In this document: positions 38,930 through 50,352 of the stretch, one piece after another
Position numbering within the stretch: position 1 is the first letter of the stretch
Layout: each line of letters starts with the position of its first letter
NCBI GenBank assembly: GCA_003952965.2
Contig: CM025853.1
Coordinates: 30,463,641 to 30,527,640 of the forward strand
Source of the DNA: Morella rubra
Taxonomy: Eukaryota > Streptophyta > Magnoliopsida > Fagales > Myricaceae
Direction of reading: 5' to 3'
Length of the DNA stretch: 64,000 nt
The notes under the pieces: model-generated
Seen by the model: the letters and a program-made list of their open reading frames with translations, nothing else
Databases searched by the model: none
What the model was told of the DNA's origin: nothing
Program-made: the position numbers and the translations under genes

Positions 38930-39206
38930 AAGTGCAATTCCTTAGAAGTGGTGGGAGACATGATCTATATATAGTTTATCAAAAAACAAACCCCTCTCCC
39001 TTACCTTCTTCGATATTTTAAATTCTGCTTTCGGGCCCCAAGAAATATGATTGACCAGCTAGCTCTGATCTCTTTGTCCAAATGTCTCTTTTGGCCCGTA
39101 AAGGTTGAAAATCTCTCCTTAATTTCCCTTTGACTTGTTTCAAAATTCCAAAAAAGCCCTCATTTGGGCTCTTAAACTTTGAAAAGTGCACTTTTTCTAT
39201 GTATTT

Positions 39207-39246
<40 letters not shown>

Positions 39247-39500
39247 CCTTTCAAGAAGTTTTCATTAGCTCCTTACAAAAAGAATTGAGATAACTTTAAA
39301 TAGCCACCAAAAAATCTCTTAGCAACAACTGACCCGGTTTGGACGGGCAGACGGCCATGGTATCTCTTGTGTTCGGCACTTCGGCTAGGAAGTTTGACCC
39401 TTGAGAACTGCGCGGTAAAACCGCGTATTAATTGCATTCACATGGATGTGTTCAGTCGATGCTTTAGCGTGTCTGGAGAGGGAAGCACGTGCATGCTGCA
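38930..39500. repeat. Duplicated upstream block of A2, with (AT)n tract and an orphan promoter segment
   Basis: 38935-39200 repeats the distal 5' flank block (ACAAACCCCTCTCCCTTACC, TTGACCAGCTAGCTCTGATC, TTTGTCCAAATGTCTCTTTT). A long (AT)n run follows (39211-39245). At 39410-39490 lies a copy of the orphan upstream segment (TTAATTGCATTCACATGGAT, GTGTCTGGAGAGGGAAGCAC). 38230-38930 is AT-rich with no gene seen. Confidence 0.7.
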
Positions 39501-39859
39501 TGTGCATGATTATTTTTTACTGCTAAGATCTGATAGACATGATATCTGTCGAATATATATATCCAGCGCTGCTGGGAGTTGGGACGTCATGCAGAGAATA
39601 ACTGGCAATATTGAGAGCGAGGATTTTACCAAATCAGTCCAACGTGAAAAGTGAGGATTCCCGAGTGATCAAACCGCAACAGGTTGGTGGGCTTACTATT
39701 TGGCAACCAGCTTCTTCCACGCCACCATCGGTGCCATTCGCGCGCACTCTTAACAAAGAGAAATTAGAGATGTGTTTACGCCCATGAGTACTATATATAT
39801 ATATATATGGTCCTAGCCTGAATAACCATGAAGGAAAAGAAGAATTTATATTCCATATT

Positions 39860-40097
39860 GAAAAGGCAAATCCAACTCAAGAAATATATATTCAATCCTT
39901 TATATCACAAGGCATACTTTTGTAAATTACACGGAGTGTTACATAAGATTTTTATTTAATTGTTCACACTAAAGAGAGATCGATATTGAAAAGCAACAAT
40001 ATTCTCACACACATCAAAATACGTTATTCAACACGCATAGCATGCACCCAAGTATGAAGTATTCGTCAAGACACCAATTCCGTAGCAATGGACGACT
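39860..40097 (-). repeat. Duplicated 3' flank of A3
   Basis: The words GCAAATCCAACTCAAGAAAT, ATATCACAAGGCATACTTTT and ATACGTTATTCAACACGCAT match the corresponding DNA beyond A1, A2 and A4. No gene. Confidence 0.75.
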
Positions 40098-41011
40098 TCA
40101 AATACTACAGAAGGCTTTGACCGTAAGGTCACCACGAGCTGCATGTTCCATTTGTGCTTTCGCAAATTCAAAATTATCAAATGGTTTGTACTTCAGAGGA
40201 TGTTTTTATCGACACGTTCTTCTGGCACATGTAATAACTCATCGTAGTATTGGAACAATCCCATTAAGTATTTTATTTCACTTTCAGTCAAAATGACTCG
40301 ATGGAGGCAACTTTCTATCCTGTTATTGCTCCATGCATTAACGAAAATTAAATTACAAAATATCAGTTCCAACTTGTTCAAATGTCTACTAGTTTAGCAA
40401 TGAAATTACGACTCATTTTGAAAAAAAAATAAAAATATTAAAATGGCAATAACATTAATCACCAATTCGATGAGCGCGCGCGCGCACACACACATATATA
40501 TAATATTGATGCCAGCAGTATAGAAGAAATTAACACTACCTATATTACCAAATAGAATTCCTATATATCATTCATCCAAGGAAAAAAAAATAGAATTCCT
40601 ATTATAATTATTCTCTAACGTAATAGATCGAGTGTAATTACTTGCTCTAATGTCTTCACATCTCTTGCATAATTAATATCCTCGTATATTCTTATCAAAA
40701 ATTTCGGTAGATTCCAATATAATTATTTCTAGTGACTTAATATTCCTAGCAAGTAGCCATTTCCCTTAATTCGTCATAACCCACCTGGAGTCCATCAGCT
40801 GCCAAGACTAAAACATCTCACGTACTCCACCAAACATCGTGTTGTGAAGCTCCAAGGGAACTTTATTGCCAAGTTCCGCTACAAAACAGCCGTACTCTTC
40901 GAGTACACGGCAAACTTCCTTGCGCGCTGACAGCCATGAACTCGAACCCTGCTTCAGGTCCCCGTTGGAGAAATCAAGAACCGGAAGCTTGGCGTGTGTT
41001 TGGATAGCCAT
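40098..41011 (-). pseudogene. AOP1-like: AOP1-like dioxygenase copy A3, internally deleted
   Basis: Exon 1 is intact from the start MAIQTHAKLPVLDFSNGDLK to FGGVREMF, then is joined directly (about 40810) to the last codons of exon 2 (LAADGLQ and its GTGGGT donor). The rest of exon 1, intron 1 and most of exon 2, including the HTD iron ligands, are gone. The two sides share an AAAC word, suggesting deletion through microhomology. Exon 3 (40341-40098) has lost its AG acceptor (ATGCATGG instead of AGGTATGG). It also has a missing base near 40208 that ends the frame after VPEERVDKN. This copy cannot make an active enzyme. Its promoter keeps the best TATA box of the array, and a CACTA element sits 130 bases upstream of its start. 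Confidence 0.9.
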
Positions 41012-41094
41012 GGTTTTTTTCCTGTTCATGTAGGAAATTTGATCAGGACTGCGAGGCAAAACCGTGACTTGCACTAGATGAGGCGCATGTGCAT

Positions 41095-41105
41095 GCTATT
41101 TATAG
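41095..41105 (-). promoter_or_regulatory. A3 TATA box (CTATAAATAGC)
   Basis: A consensus TATA box lies 84 bases upstream of the A3 start codon on the minus strand. It is the probable ancestral form of the CTACAAATAGC motif at the same position in A1, A2 and A4. Confidence 0.6.
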
Positions 41106-41400
41106 ATGGGACTGATCAATACAGTAGTAGCGTGTATGGACACTACAAGAAATCTCGGCTCCAACGACGGCGGTTTCCGTAGCCGAAACCCCAAAAATCG
41201 TCACAAAAACTTTGCCGCCACGGAAGGAGGTCGTCGAAGCGTGGTCGACTCTGCCGCGTGCCGAGAGCTCTGATTCGACGACAGAAACTCTCTGTCGGCA
41301 CTGGTCCAGCAACGTCGACCGTTGATTTCGTTGGGGAAGATACCCAGATCCGTCGCTAAAGGCTGCGGTTAATTGGACGGGCTAGTCGAAGTTGATTTTC

Positions 41401-41800
41401 ACCGACGAATGCCCATGGCGTCAAGAGAGCTCTGCACCGACGAATGCCCATGGCGTCAAGAATCACTACAAGAAAAGTGCCCATCAGCTACAGTAGCAGT
41501 CGTAGCAGAAAGCATTCAAAACCGTCCGCCATTTTTGTCTCGTCGGGAGTAACCGAGTTTTCCTTGACGATTTTTGACTGCCAGCAAAGGAGTTCTCTCG
41601 ACGATGGAGAAAAGCTAGTCCCTATGATTTCTACCATCGAAATCGCACTTTCTGAAATTTGGAACACCTTTAAGCGACGAGCAAAGGTTGGTGATAATTG
41701 TGGTCAGCCCACCCACAATTGTTATAGCAAGAGGCTCATGGTTACGAGAGACTGCTTCTTAATTTAGATTTGTTTAATTTCTCCGTGCTTTGTTTACAAA
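41401..41800. repeat. Second CACTA-type left end and small tandem repeat inside the large CACTA element
   Basis: A 35-bp tandem repeat (units at 41401 and 41436, each with GAATGCCCATGGCGTCAAGA) is followed at 41464 by CACTACAAGAAAAGTGCCC, another CACTA terminus in the same direction as the outer one. No matching right end was found before 46745. This may be a duplicated left end or a remnant of a nested element. Confidence 0.55.
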
Positions 41801-42699
41801 ATTATCAAAATTTCTAATTTTTCTTTGTTGAATGCAAAAGAACAATGAAAATGGAATTGTATTTGTATTTCCTGTTTGTCAAATGAATGCAAAAGAGATT
41901 TTTAACAATATGTAGAGAACATGTGTTGTGCATTGCTACAACTCAGAGATGCAAACTAAGAAGTGTTTATAAAGATTCCTCAATACAAATATAAATGCTG
42001 AATACAAAAGAACAACCAACAGACTAGATATTTGCTATGTTGCATTGTCGATTTGTTGGTGCTGCTGAGTTGGAGATCAAGGTTGGATTGCAGCTGAGGT
42101 GCTGACACACTAGATGGAGACTATTTGATGTCTTCTGGTGTAATTGGTTTAACATCCTTCACTGTGCTTGTTGATATCTGTACAAGGTGTTCATTAATAT
42201 CCCCAAACTTGATCGTAAAATTAAAAGAACAGAGGGGAGGAGCAAAACAGAGAGAGAGCAGAGCACTTTCTTGATGAACCATGGCTGAGGTTAACATTCC
42301 AGTAGCTTACATAAATCCTTTCTCTGCTTTCGAAAATCTCTAGCGGTGAGCCAATTCTTTCAAACATGTGTGCTTCTGGTTTAGTTAAAGTATTTTTTTT
42401 TCTAAGTCCTAGCGCTAGCACTTCCCGCCCAGTTGCCAAAAAATTCTAAGCGGCAACTCAACGTTCAAAAAGCAATTTAGTTTAATAGAACATTTCTCCC
42501 GCACAAAGCAACATTGAGGGCCATAACTTCAAAGTAGGTAATGGATTTTAGATTTATATATACATGTGCCTTGCTATATCCCTTATCTAACTTTGGATTT
42601 TCAAGTAATTTATAATCGAGACTGATAGGTGCTTAGAAGCCTATAGTTTCCCTGAAAAATTATTCAAGTGTGTAGTAGCCGAATAACAAATACATAATG

Positions 42700-42900
42700 A
42701 AAGCTATACTGATCTGAGCAAGATAGATGTGTTTAGTTTCCATGTCAATTATATTTTATGATTTGTTCAAGATAGACGTGTTTAGTTTCCATAAAGAAAT
42801 ATATAGGAGTTTAGTATCCGTAATATGAACAACAACAGATTTTATGATTTGCAAAAGATAGATTTGTTTAGTCTCCGTAAAAATAAAACAAGGATATTAT
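42700..42900. repeat. Imperfect repeats inside the CACTA element
   Basis: The word AAGATAGA(T/C)(G/T)TGTTTAGT(T/C)TCC(A/G)T recurs at about 42720, 42770 and 42857, with ATTTTATGATTTG before two of the copies. Confidence 0.6.
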
Positions 42901-43218
42901 GGTTTACACAAAGGGAAATGACTCTTTGACACTTTTCAGTAGCTATCATTCAAAAGTTCGCAGAAAAATGTTAAACTCTACAGATTTTACATTGATTAAA
43001 ACATATCAAATTCAAGAGACATATTTGTAGCAACAAGTGAACGTTCAGCGAGGTGATGGTGGGACAAAGTAACAAATGGCGAGATTAGCAGAAGACAGGC
43101 ACGATGGAGTCACATCCAGCGTGAGTAGAAAACCTGTAGATGTATATCGACATGGTTAACACTCCGCTGCAACATAACAGAGAAATTTAAAACAGCTCAG
43201 TTGTGAAGCACTCTCATC

Positions 43219-43480
43219 TCACCAAGCAGGTGGCCCGAGCAATGACCGTGTTTTTACAAGGGAGAGAAGCTGCTCAACCTGTTCAGCCCTCTTGCTCTCA
43301 TCCTTAGTCTTGTTATAAAAAAGTACCAGCCAATTTTACACAAAACGAGGATTTCCTGTCACATAATTAAAATTGGTCAAACTCAATGATCTTACAATAG
43401 AGCAATACCTGCTTGTGAAACTGGTTGAAGTGGCACTGAAAAGCCAAACTCATACTTCTTAGATAAACCACTCATCTCAA
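43219..43480 (-). pseudogene. Candidate captured gene exons inside the CACTA element
   Basis: Minus-strand reading frames look like ordinary protein. About 43476-43411 gives MSGLSKKYEFGFSVPLQPVS. After an intron-like AT-rich gap, 43340-43219 gives LVLFYNKTKDESKRAEQVEQ, then LLSLVKTRSLLGPPAW and a stop. A further coding-like stretch (KDPASQERKLEKMER, near 45210-45150) lies upstream on the same strand. I read these as host gene pieces carried by the element, as in other gene-capturing CACTA elements. I do not recognise the parent gene, and a chance reading frame cannot be excluded. Confidence 0.4.
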
Positions 43481-46400
43481 TTGTATGAAAAAGGAATGTA
43501 AGGATGCATAAAAACAACAACAGAATATAATCAAACGAAGTACAAGGGAGACAGAAAAATCTAATACATGACAAATGAAAGAAAAAGACATGTTGTGATA
43601 TTAAGACTAGCCTAAACCAAAATTTTCCCTTCATGTTACTAACAAACGTACAAATCCTTCTGGATAAAAATATTGAATTTGTCCAAACAAAAAACTGTGA
43701 AACTTGTATTCTCAGCAACATCGTCAAGCGAAAACCTTGTGTTTTGAAAGAAAGGACCTCTAGAAATCAAGAATAAATCTGTCTATTTCGCAACCAATGT
43801 TTTTTTTGTTTTTTTCAGAATTTGAAGATGCAACCAATATTCCTTTAGTGATCCCATGTAGAGAGTGCAGGTCAGCTCTGTTTATAGCTAGATAGGATAA
43901 ATGAGATACAACATCGAAAAACAGTAACTGCCGTTCAAAGAATAGTTGGATCATGACAACAAGATGCAGAACTTGTGCTGAGAACATTTGAATGTAAAGA
44001 ACATGATGGATTTTATTACCGATCAAGTGGCCATACAACTAGATAGAGATAAGGTGTCAAGTGGACAAGTCCACATTCATATCAATAGCAAGAACCATAG
44101 TACCACTGCTATTTATCATCATCCTTCAAGTTTTATCACAACTATTTTACAAGAATACCTATCAGATATTCTAGAATATGAATATCTACAAAACAAAGCT
44201 GAAGTCATAAACCAGTCACAAACCACACATGATTTTCTGTTCAGTTCTATACCTATAGAACCAATCTTGACAAACGGTTGACATAACTTTACCATAAACT
44301 AAGCTGCATAAAGGTTTTACATAGCCCCCAAGAGAATCAGAACGAACTATAATTAGTTCCATAGATATATTCAAAGCACTCATCTCCACTTAGATATATT
44401 CATACCTCATTCACCGAGACACTAAACAAGAGAGCCAACATACCATTTCCATAAGGACAAACATCTTGTTAGGGACCAAGTGATCAAGGAAAAGTTAGAA
44501 CCAAAACACGCATTTACACACTAACATGCATGCACGCAGACATATAAACATTAAGCATTCACTTAGTTTCTCAAATATTACCTCCTTCTAACATGCAGAC
44601 TCCATTCTTTTGAAAGATGACTTCGTGCATAACATGTCATAATTAAAAGCTACCTAGGCATTCACCTTCTTCTCAACTTACTGCAACAAGTAAATGAGCG
44701 AAACCAAAAAATATGAAACAGGAAGTGTAAATGGAACAATTTATGGAGTATATAAGGGTACAATAAAGCAGAAACAACATTCTATCCTCCTGAGTAACAT
44801 CTCAATTTAATTGAAATTCAAGGACAAAATTGGGACATATTGAATTATTGATAGCAGAAGTGTGATTTGATATAGCAGTCTCAGTAGCCATAGGAATCCA
44901 AAACCTCTTCAACTTTTCTTGCTTCTCAGAAACCCATTAGATATTTAAAAAGCCAGAAATAATTCTAAACATCAGAACAAGTATGGATATTTTAACAGTG
45001 ATGAACTCCACTTGGGAGTAAAATCTTAACAACAGGAGAACTTCCATTAACAAATACTAAATAATTATTCTTCAAGACGCCAAGCCTACACGATATATTT
45101 CAATAACGTAAACCTTCTCAAGAGAGCTGCTCTATGTTGGCGACTGGCCTCTGCAAAGCATTGATTATACATTGATTTCTCTCCATCTTCTCAAGCTTCC
45201 TCTCTTGGCTAGCTGGGTCTTTCAACAACAAAACTTTGGACATATCTTTACACCTGCCATGTCCAGGGATTCCTCATCATCTTAAAAGGTAATATCCAAT
45301 TAAGCATCAAACTCAGAATTAATTCACCACAAGTGTGTAGCCCCTTTCTACCACCACAAAGTGCACATGGAGTGACTATTCTACAAACATATACCTGTAA
45401 TGACTCAAGAGTAGCTGTAGACAATCGGCCAAATTGAAAAGCTAGGCACTCATTCCTTGTTGTTGTAGAAAATCAAATGAAGAGAGTCTGGACACCTATA
45501 ATTTCCACTTAGTGGACAGAAATTCAATACAGACCAAAGGAAACCAAAACAGATGAAAAAGAATACACAAGTATCTTTAAGGCAAAACCAAATATGTACA
45601 CTTGACAAAACAATCACGAATTTTAAATTGCAGCATACCAGACCTGTAATATGCACAGCAAAGGACTGAATTTGAGTATCTTGCAGCTGATTCAAGCAAT
45701 CACAAATTTTACATTCATAAGTACCAATTTAGCTTCCTCTGTTATGCCGCAAAAAGGCAAAATTTGCCTAGCAAAACACCAAAATTTGCAGCATACCATC
45801 CCTACAATATGCACAACAAAGGAATGAATTTGACAGCCAGATGTGCTAATTTTTAAATATGCACATCAGTTGAAAGAAAAAAGTACGAGTCATATGCAGG
45901 ATCCAAACCATCGCTGCCGAGGACAACTCCAACCCTAAACATCTAAATCGGAGTCGAACTCCCCACTACTAGGCAGCATACTTAAAGTTAACAATATGTA
46001 GAGAACTCAGAGTTAGGAATGGAAATAAGCTCACTGAGGAGGAAAATCTTTGATTTCAGAAACGCATGTGAAGGTAGAAGCAGGGAAGTTATGACTATCC
46101 CGGCGATGTTATCCCCACATGGTGTGTGGAAGCCAGAATACCCACATCTCTGTGAATTTTTGGGGGACTGATCGGTTACTGCAAATTGGGAGACTTTTTA
46201 AATCTGAACAGGGACTCCACGCTAACTGCAAAATGAGGGCAAAACTTATTCCAAATTCATGGCTCCTTGGCATGTACCCAATTCGGTGGATGCAAGATAG
46301 TACCTGTTAATGAGTCGGGCTTCCTCTTCGAGCATAACAGCAAAGGTCGAACAATGGACCTTCACCGAATTTTTTCACCGGAGATCCTTGACGAGCAAGA

Positions 46401-46745
46401 AGATTGTGGTCGGCATAAATATCGCACTAAAAAATCGTTGGCGACGACCACCTTCGTCGGCTCTGGGATTTTTCTTGACGGACCCAGGTGGTGGAGGAAA
46501 GGTGACTGGGTTACCAAGGCACCCACGACGGCTGGTTCGTCGATGTCGTGTAGAGTTGGAAAAAAGAATTATATAAACGCTACAGTAATTTCGATTTGGA
46601 CATTCGCCGACCAGGAAGCCGACACTGACTTGCGGTCGAGCTGTGATCTTCAACTTCGACGAGTTTGACTGAGTGGTGGAAGAAGCCTGCGCTTTACCCA
46701 CGTCCGCAACTTACCGCGTGGCTGAAACAGGTATTTCTACTAGTG

Positions 46746-47960
46746 GGAGAAGGAATCATGTCCATTATATTTTAAGTTGTCAGAGCAGATGATTAAAAAA
46801 AGAAGAAGTTATCAGAGCAGATAGAGATCAGCTTAGTCTCAATTGAATCTAGTGCTGTTACGTACGACGCCCTGCAAAGAATAACCTGGCCCAGTGGGCT
46901 TTGTTGGACAAATTAAAATTTAAAGAAATTAGTAATTTAGTCACTAAGTTTTGACCCTTAGGACAAAATAGTCATTAAAATTTATTTTTTGGTTATTGGG
47001 CTATGACGTGGATTAACGAAAGTGAGCTAGTCAAGATACTAACGTGTCCGTGTATTCTGTTAGAAGAGCAGACGGAAGAGTGACGAAAGGATCAGATCAT
47101 CATAAGGATAAGGACTCAGTGACAAAAAAAGTAAAAAAGTAAAAAAAAAAAAAATCCTAGTAACTATTTTGTCATAAGGGTAAAAATCTAGTAATTAAAT
47201 TACTAATTTTTCTAAAATTTATAGATAATTACGTGGCGGAGGCACCGCCCCTCTGTGTAGTTGATAAAGAAAGCACAAACCCCTCTCAATTTCCATTATT
47301 AGCTTCTTTAATTTTTTTTTAATTCCTCTTTTGGCCCCCAAAAAACAGTATTGACCAGCTATATATCTCTTTGACTAAATGTCTCTTTTGGCTCCTATTA
47401 AAGTATGAAGATCTCTCCTCTCCCTATGGCTTGTTTGAAAATTTCCACACAAAAAAAACACCTCATTTGGCCTCTTAATATAACCACATGTACGATCACA
47501 CTTTCTTCTTCAGTAGCTAGGAGGTCATTATTGAACTCCTGTGCCAACGCTGAGATTCTTTGCTCAATTACTCTTTGGCCCCAATCAAAGCACGACTATT
47601 GGGTTTAATTTTTGGTTGTTTTCGACGCCTCAATCGCTGGATTATTTGTCGCTAAAAAGTAAAAACTTAAAAAATTAAGTTAAATTTCTGGCAAGGAGAT
47701 GAGACTTCAACAGCTTCTTTTATTAACAGATGCTGACTTATGCAGCTTCCAGCAATACAAATAAGGATCCACCCGTACGTTTTCTCCGTTTAGTTGACAA
47801 CAAAAATAGAAAGTATAGTTATATATAGTTAAGCATGCCATTTTTTTTCTATAATTAGATCAAATTTTCCTATATATTCTCCAGGTATTGCCCGTGTGGT
47901 TGTCCTTCATGGTCCCGTCTCCACAAGATTTTGGAAAATTTTATTGACTACGCACATAAA
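46746..47960. repeat. A3 upstream flank, displaced by the CACTA element
   Basis: The sequence resumes with GGAGAAGGAATCATGTCCATTAT as in A4. It continues with GTACGACGCC.TGCAAAGAATAACCTGGCCCAGT, then ACAAACCCCTCTC, TTGACCAGCTATATATCTCTTTGACTAAATG and TGCCAACGCTGAGATTCTTTG (the shared words are broken by small differences). About 300 bp at 46915-47225 has no counterpart in A1 or A4. It begins and ends with related words (AAATTAGTAATTTAGTCACTAAG and its inverse near 47200), so it may be a small inverted-repeat insertion. No gene. Confidence 0.65.
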
Positions 47961-48740
47961 AATCGTAGCTTTTACCTGAACAAACGCGACCAGTGGAAAG
48001 AACTATATATGACAAGCTTTGGTCGCTCAAAATTATTACTTACTACAAATGTTGGTCGCTTAGTTAAAATATTTTAGAGACTAATATAACATATTAATTA
48101 TCAGCTAAATTAAGGACGAAAATATAACTCATCGATCTTTGGCCCTCTAAGATGTGGAGATCCCCTTTCCCTTACCCCCAAATTAGTTAAAAGCAAATAA
48201 TAAAGATGACAATATAACTTATTTACCGGCGGTTTTTTCAGTTCCAAGAAGGTTGTTCTAACGACAATTAGATATATATTATGATAGTCAAGATTTTTAG
48301 CCACAAATTATTCTCCACGAACGACTGGACCACAGGCTATGATCATCTTTACAGGTATTTATCGACGTCTTTCTATACTTTGAGTTTGGGAGACGTACTT
48401 TATCATTGTGTATAGGCTATATTTGTTGTAGTGATGTTGGAAACATTAGCAAGTACTTTTTTCTTAAATGGTTTATATGATTTTGGCCTTTTTATTTTTA
48501 CAGATGACTTGTTCGGCACAATATCTATTAATTCAAACTAGCAAAATAAGGAGTTAGAGCAATAAGATGACATTTCAATGAAGTGATAAGGATAATCCTC
48601 TTCATCACAATCACTTGAAACATTCAGAAGATATGGATGGTGATAAAGTTGATTCACGTTCAAATGTTAATAGATACCCACTTCATTTTGTGGTTTAAAT
48701 TAATAGATATTGTGCGAACTGGTCGTTTATAATATGCACA
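47961..48740. repeat. Paralogous CACTA-like remnant and distal block (A3 unit)
   Basis: 47961-48436 matches the interior of the CACTA-like element at 30989-32495 (CATAAAAATCGTAGCTTTTACC, GACAAGCTTTGGTCGCTCAA, AAATTAAGGACGAAAATATA) and ends in a better-kept TTGTTGTAGTG terminus at about 48436. The left terminus is not recognisable here. 48437-48740 continues as AT-rich flank without a gene. Confidence 0.6.
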
Positions 48741-48749
48741 TAATTAAAC

Positions 48750-49445
48750 CAAATGGGTATTCAAAACAAGTTCAAAGCTGACGTGTCCCTTGATCACCTT
48801 AAAACTTGCCTCGTTGCCAAAAGATATCACCAAGTTGATGGTATTGACTACACATAAAGATTCTTCCCAGTAATCAAACCCAACACTATTCGACTGGTCA
48901 TTAGTTTAGTATTGGTTCGCAAATGGGATATTCATCATAAACTCAACATTAGAAATGCCTTTCTCCATGACCTTATTTAAGAAGACATCTACATGGAACG
49001 ACCACCGAGAATGATTGATCCGAATTATCCACGCCATATTTGTAAACTTCAACGAGCCTTATATGATTTCAAACAGGTCTCTAGAGTATGGTTTGATCAT
49101 TTTAGTACTTTTTTGCTCCAACTTGGATTTTTTTGTAGCTTTGTTGATCCTTCTCTTATTTGTTCTGCATTCTCCAATTGCGACACTAATTCTTATACTT
49201 TATGTTGATGACATTCTTTTGACAAGTTCAAATCTCCAACTCTTAAGTACATTAATTTCCAAGTCAAGTTCAGAATTTGCAATAAAGGATTTAGGTCTCA
49301 CTCATCATTTCTTAGGCATCGAAGTTAACTCTCTTTCTCTCTGTGATGGGTTACATTTACTTGAGTCTCATTATCTCTTAACAAACTTGTCTAGGGTGGA
49401 CCATATTTTTTGTATTGCTTTTCAACGTGGGTACAAGCTGAGGTA
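48750..49445 (+). mobile_element. Ty1/copia retrotransposon fossil, reverse-transcriptase fragment only
   Basis: The translated DNA matches the copia reverse-transcriptase domain: LVAKRYHQVDGIDY near the start, then ICKLQRALYDFKQ, the catalytic-site wording YVDDI, and IKDLGLTHHFLGIEV. It is about 700 bp, broken by several changes, with no LTRs, integrase or gag nearby. It is an old, dead fragment. It sits between two copies of the CACTA-like right end (48.4 and 49.8 kb). Confidence 0.88.
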
Positions 49446-49664
49446 TTGAAGGGTCCTAGATTTATACTAAAAAACACTAGACAAGTTTGCTACACGTCAT
49501 CAACTTTACAGAGAATGAAATAAAGTTTGATTCTAGCTAATTTGAAAAGAAAAAAGAAAGAAAAGAAAAGAAAGAGATCTTGAGATGGTAGGATTTATTG
49601 AGATTGGCCATGAATTCACATCTCTTGCTGTGTTTAAAAGTAAAAAAAAATGTTTTTATATGAT

Positions 49665-50312
49665 TTTGCCCTATTTTTTCAACAAGAAAGTTGTTTTAAA
49701 GGCGATTAGATATTGTGGTAGTTAATACTTTTAGTCACAAAGTATTCTCCACAAACCTCTAAACCACAAGGTATCATCTTTACATGTATTTGTCCTTGTT
49801 ATAGTCCATATTTCTTGTAGTGAAGTTGGAAACGTCTGCAAGTATTTTTCTTTCTTAAATGTTTTTATGATTTTGGCCTGTTTTTTCAACAACAACTTAG
49901 GTGAGGATGTATATATACTATAAGCCATCGATTTTTTATCTGAATTACTCATTTTCAATGTGTCCACAGTATTCGTAAATATTTATTTTTTATTTAAAAA
50001 TTCTCTGATAATTTTAATCCATAACAATTTTCGCATTAATTGAACCCACAAATGCTTGTATTTTGAGGTCGCTCCAAAACATAGACGTCATCAAAATCGA
50101 CCCAGATGTACTTGGATATTAGAAATTTAGACATATTGGTCATTGGTCAACTCTTTTACCATGATCCGTATTTTTATATTTTTTTTCCAGAAATAAAAGC
50201 ATATATGTTTTCCTAAATATCCGCAGTTATTCGTGGATTAATATATTTGTGTCAGGAAGAAATATTTGTGTACGTCATGCATGACGCCTAGAGAACGCAA
50301 ATTTCACATCTA

Positions 50313-50345
<33 letters not shown>
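49665..50345. repeat. Second copy of the CACTA-like right end plus distal block, ending in (TA)n
   Basis: 49685-49832 repeats the right part of the CACTA-like element (GGTTGTT/AAGTTGTT...AGATATTGTGGTAGT, ACAAGGTATCATCTTTACAT) and ends TTTCTTGTAGTG. The distal block follows (ACATAGACGTCATCAAAATC, GACGCCTAGAGAACGCAAAT) to a (TA)n run at 50315-50344. It is paralogous to 32300-33007. Confidence 0.7.

Positions 50346-50352
<7 letters not shown>

Larger units (their letters stand above)
41141..46745. mobile_element. Non-autonomous CACTA (En/Spm-like) element, 5.6 kb, TSD GGA
   Basis: The left end is CACTACAAGAAATCTCGG. The right end, read inward on the other strand, is CACTAGTAGAAATACCTG, so the inverted repeats share CACTA.(A/T)AGAAAT. 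GGA flanks both sides (41138-41140 and 46746-46748). Removing the element restores the A3 upstream sequence to the pattern seen at A1 and A4 (GTAGCGTGT.TGGGAGA.GGAATCATG). Both ends (41141-41700 and 46300-46745) are GC-rich with many CGTCG/CGACG words, typical of CACTA subterminal repeats. I see no TNP2-type transposase, so it depends on another element. Some internal minus-strand stretches look coding (see 43219-43480). Weak open frames in the subterminal regions are not genes. Confidence 0.9.

Noticed and set aside
46267-46701. Overlapping open frames on both strands near the right end of the CACTA element, and 41444-41767 at the left end
   Set aside because: They lie in CGTCG-rich subterminal repeats, where stop codons are scarce by composition. 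No protein family is recognisable.
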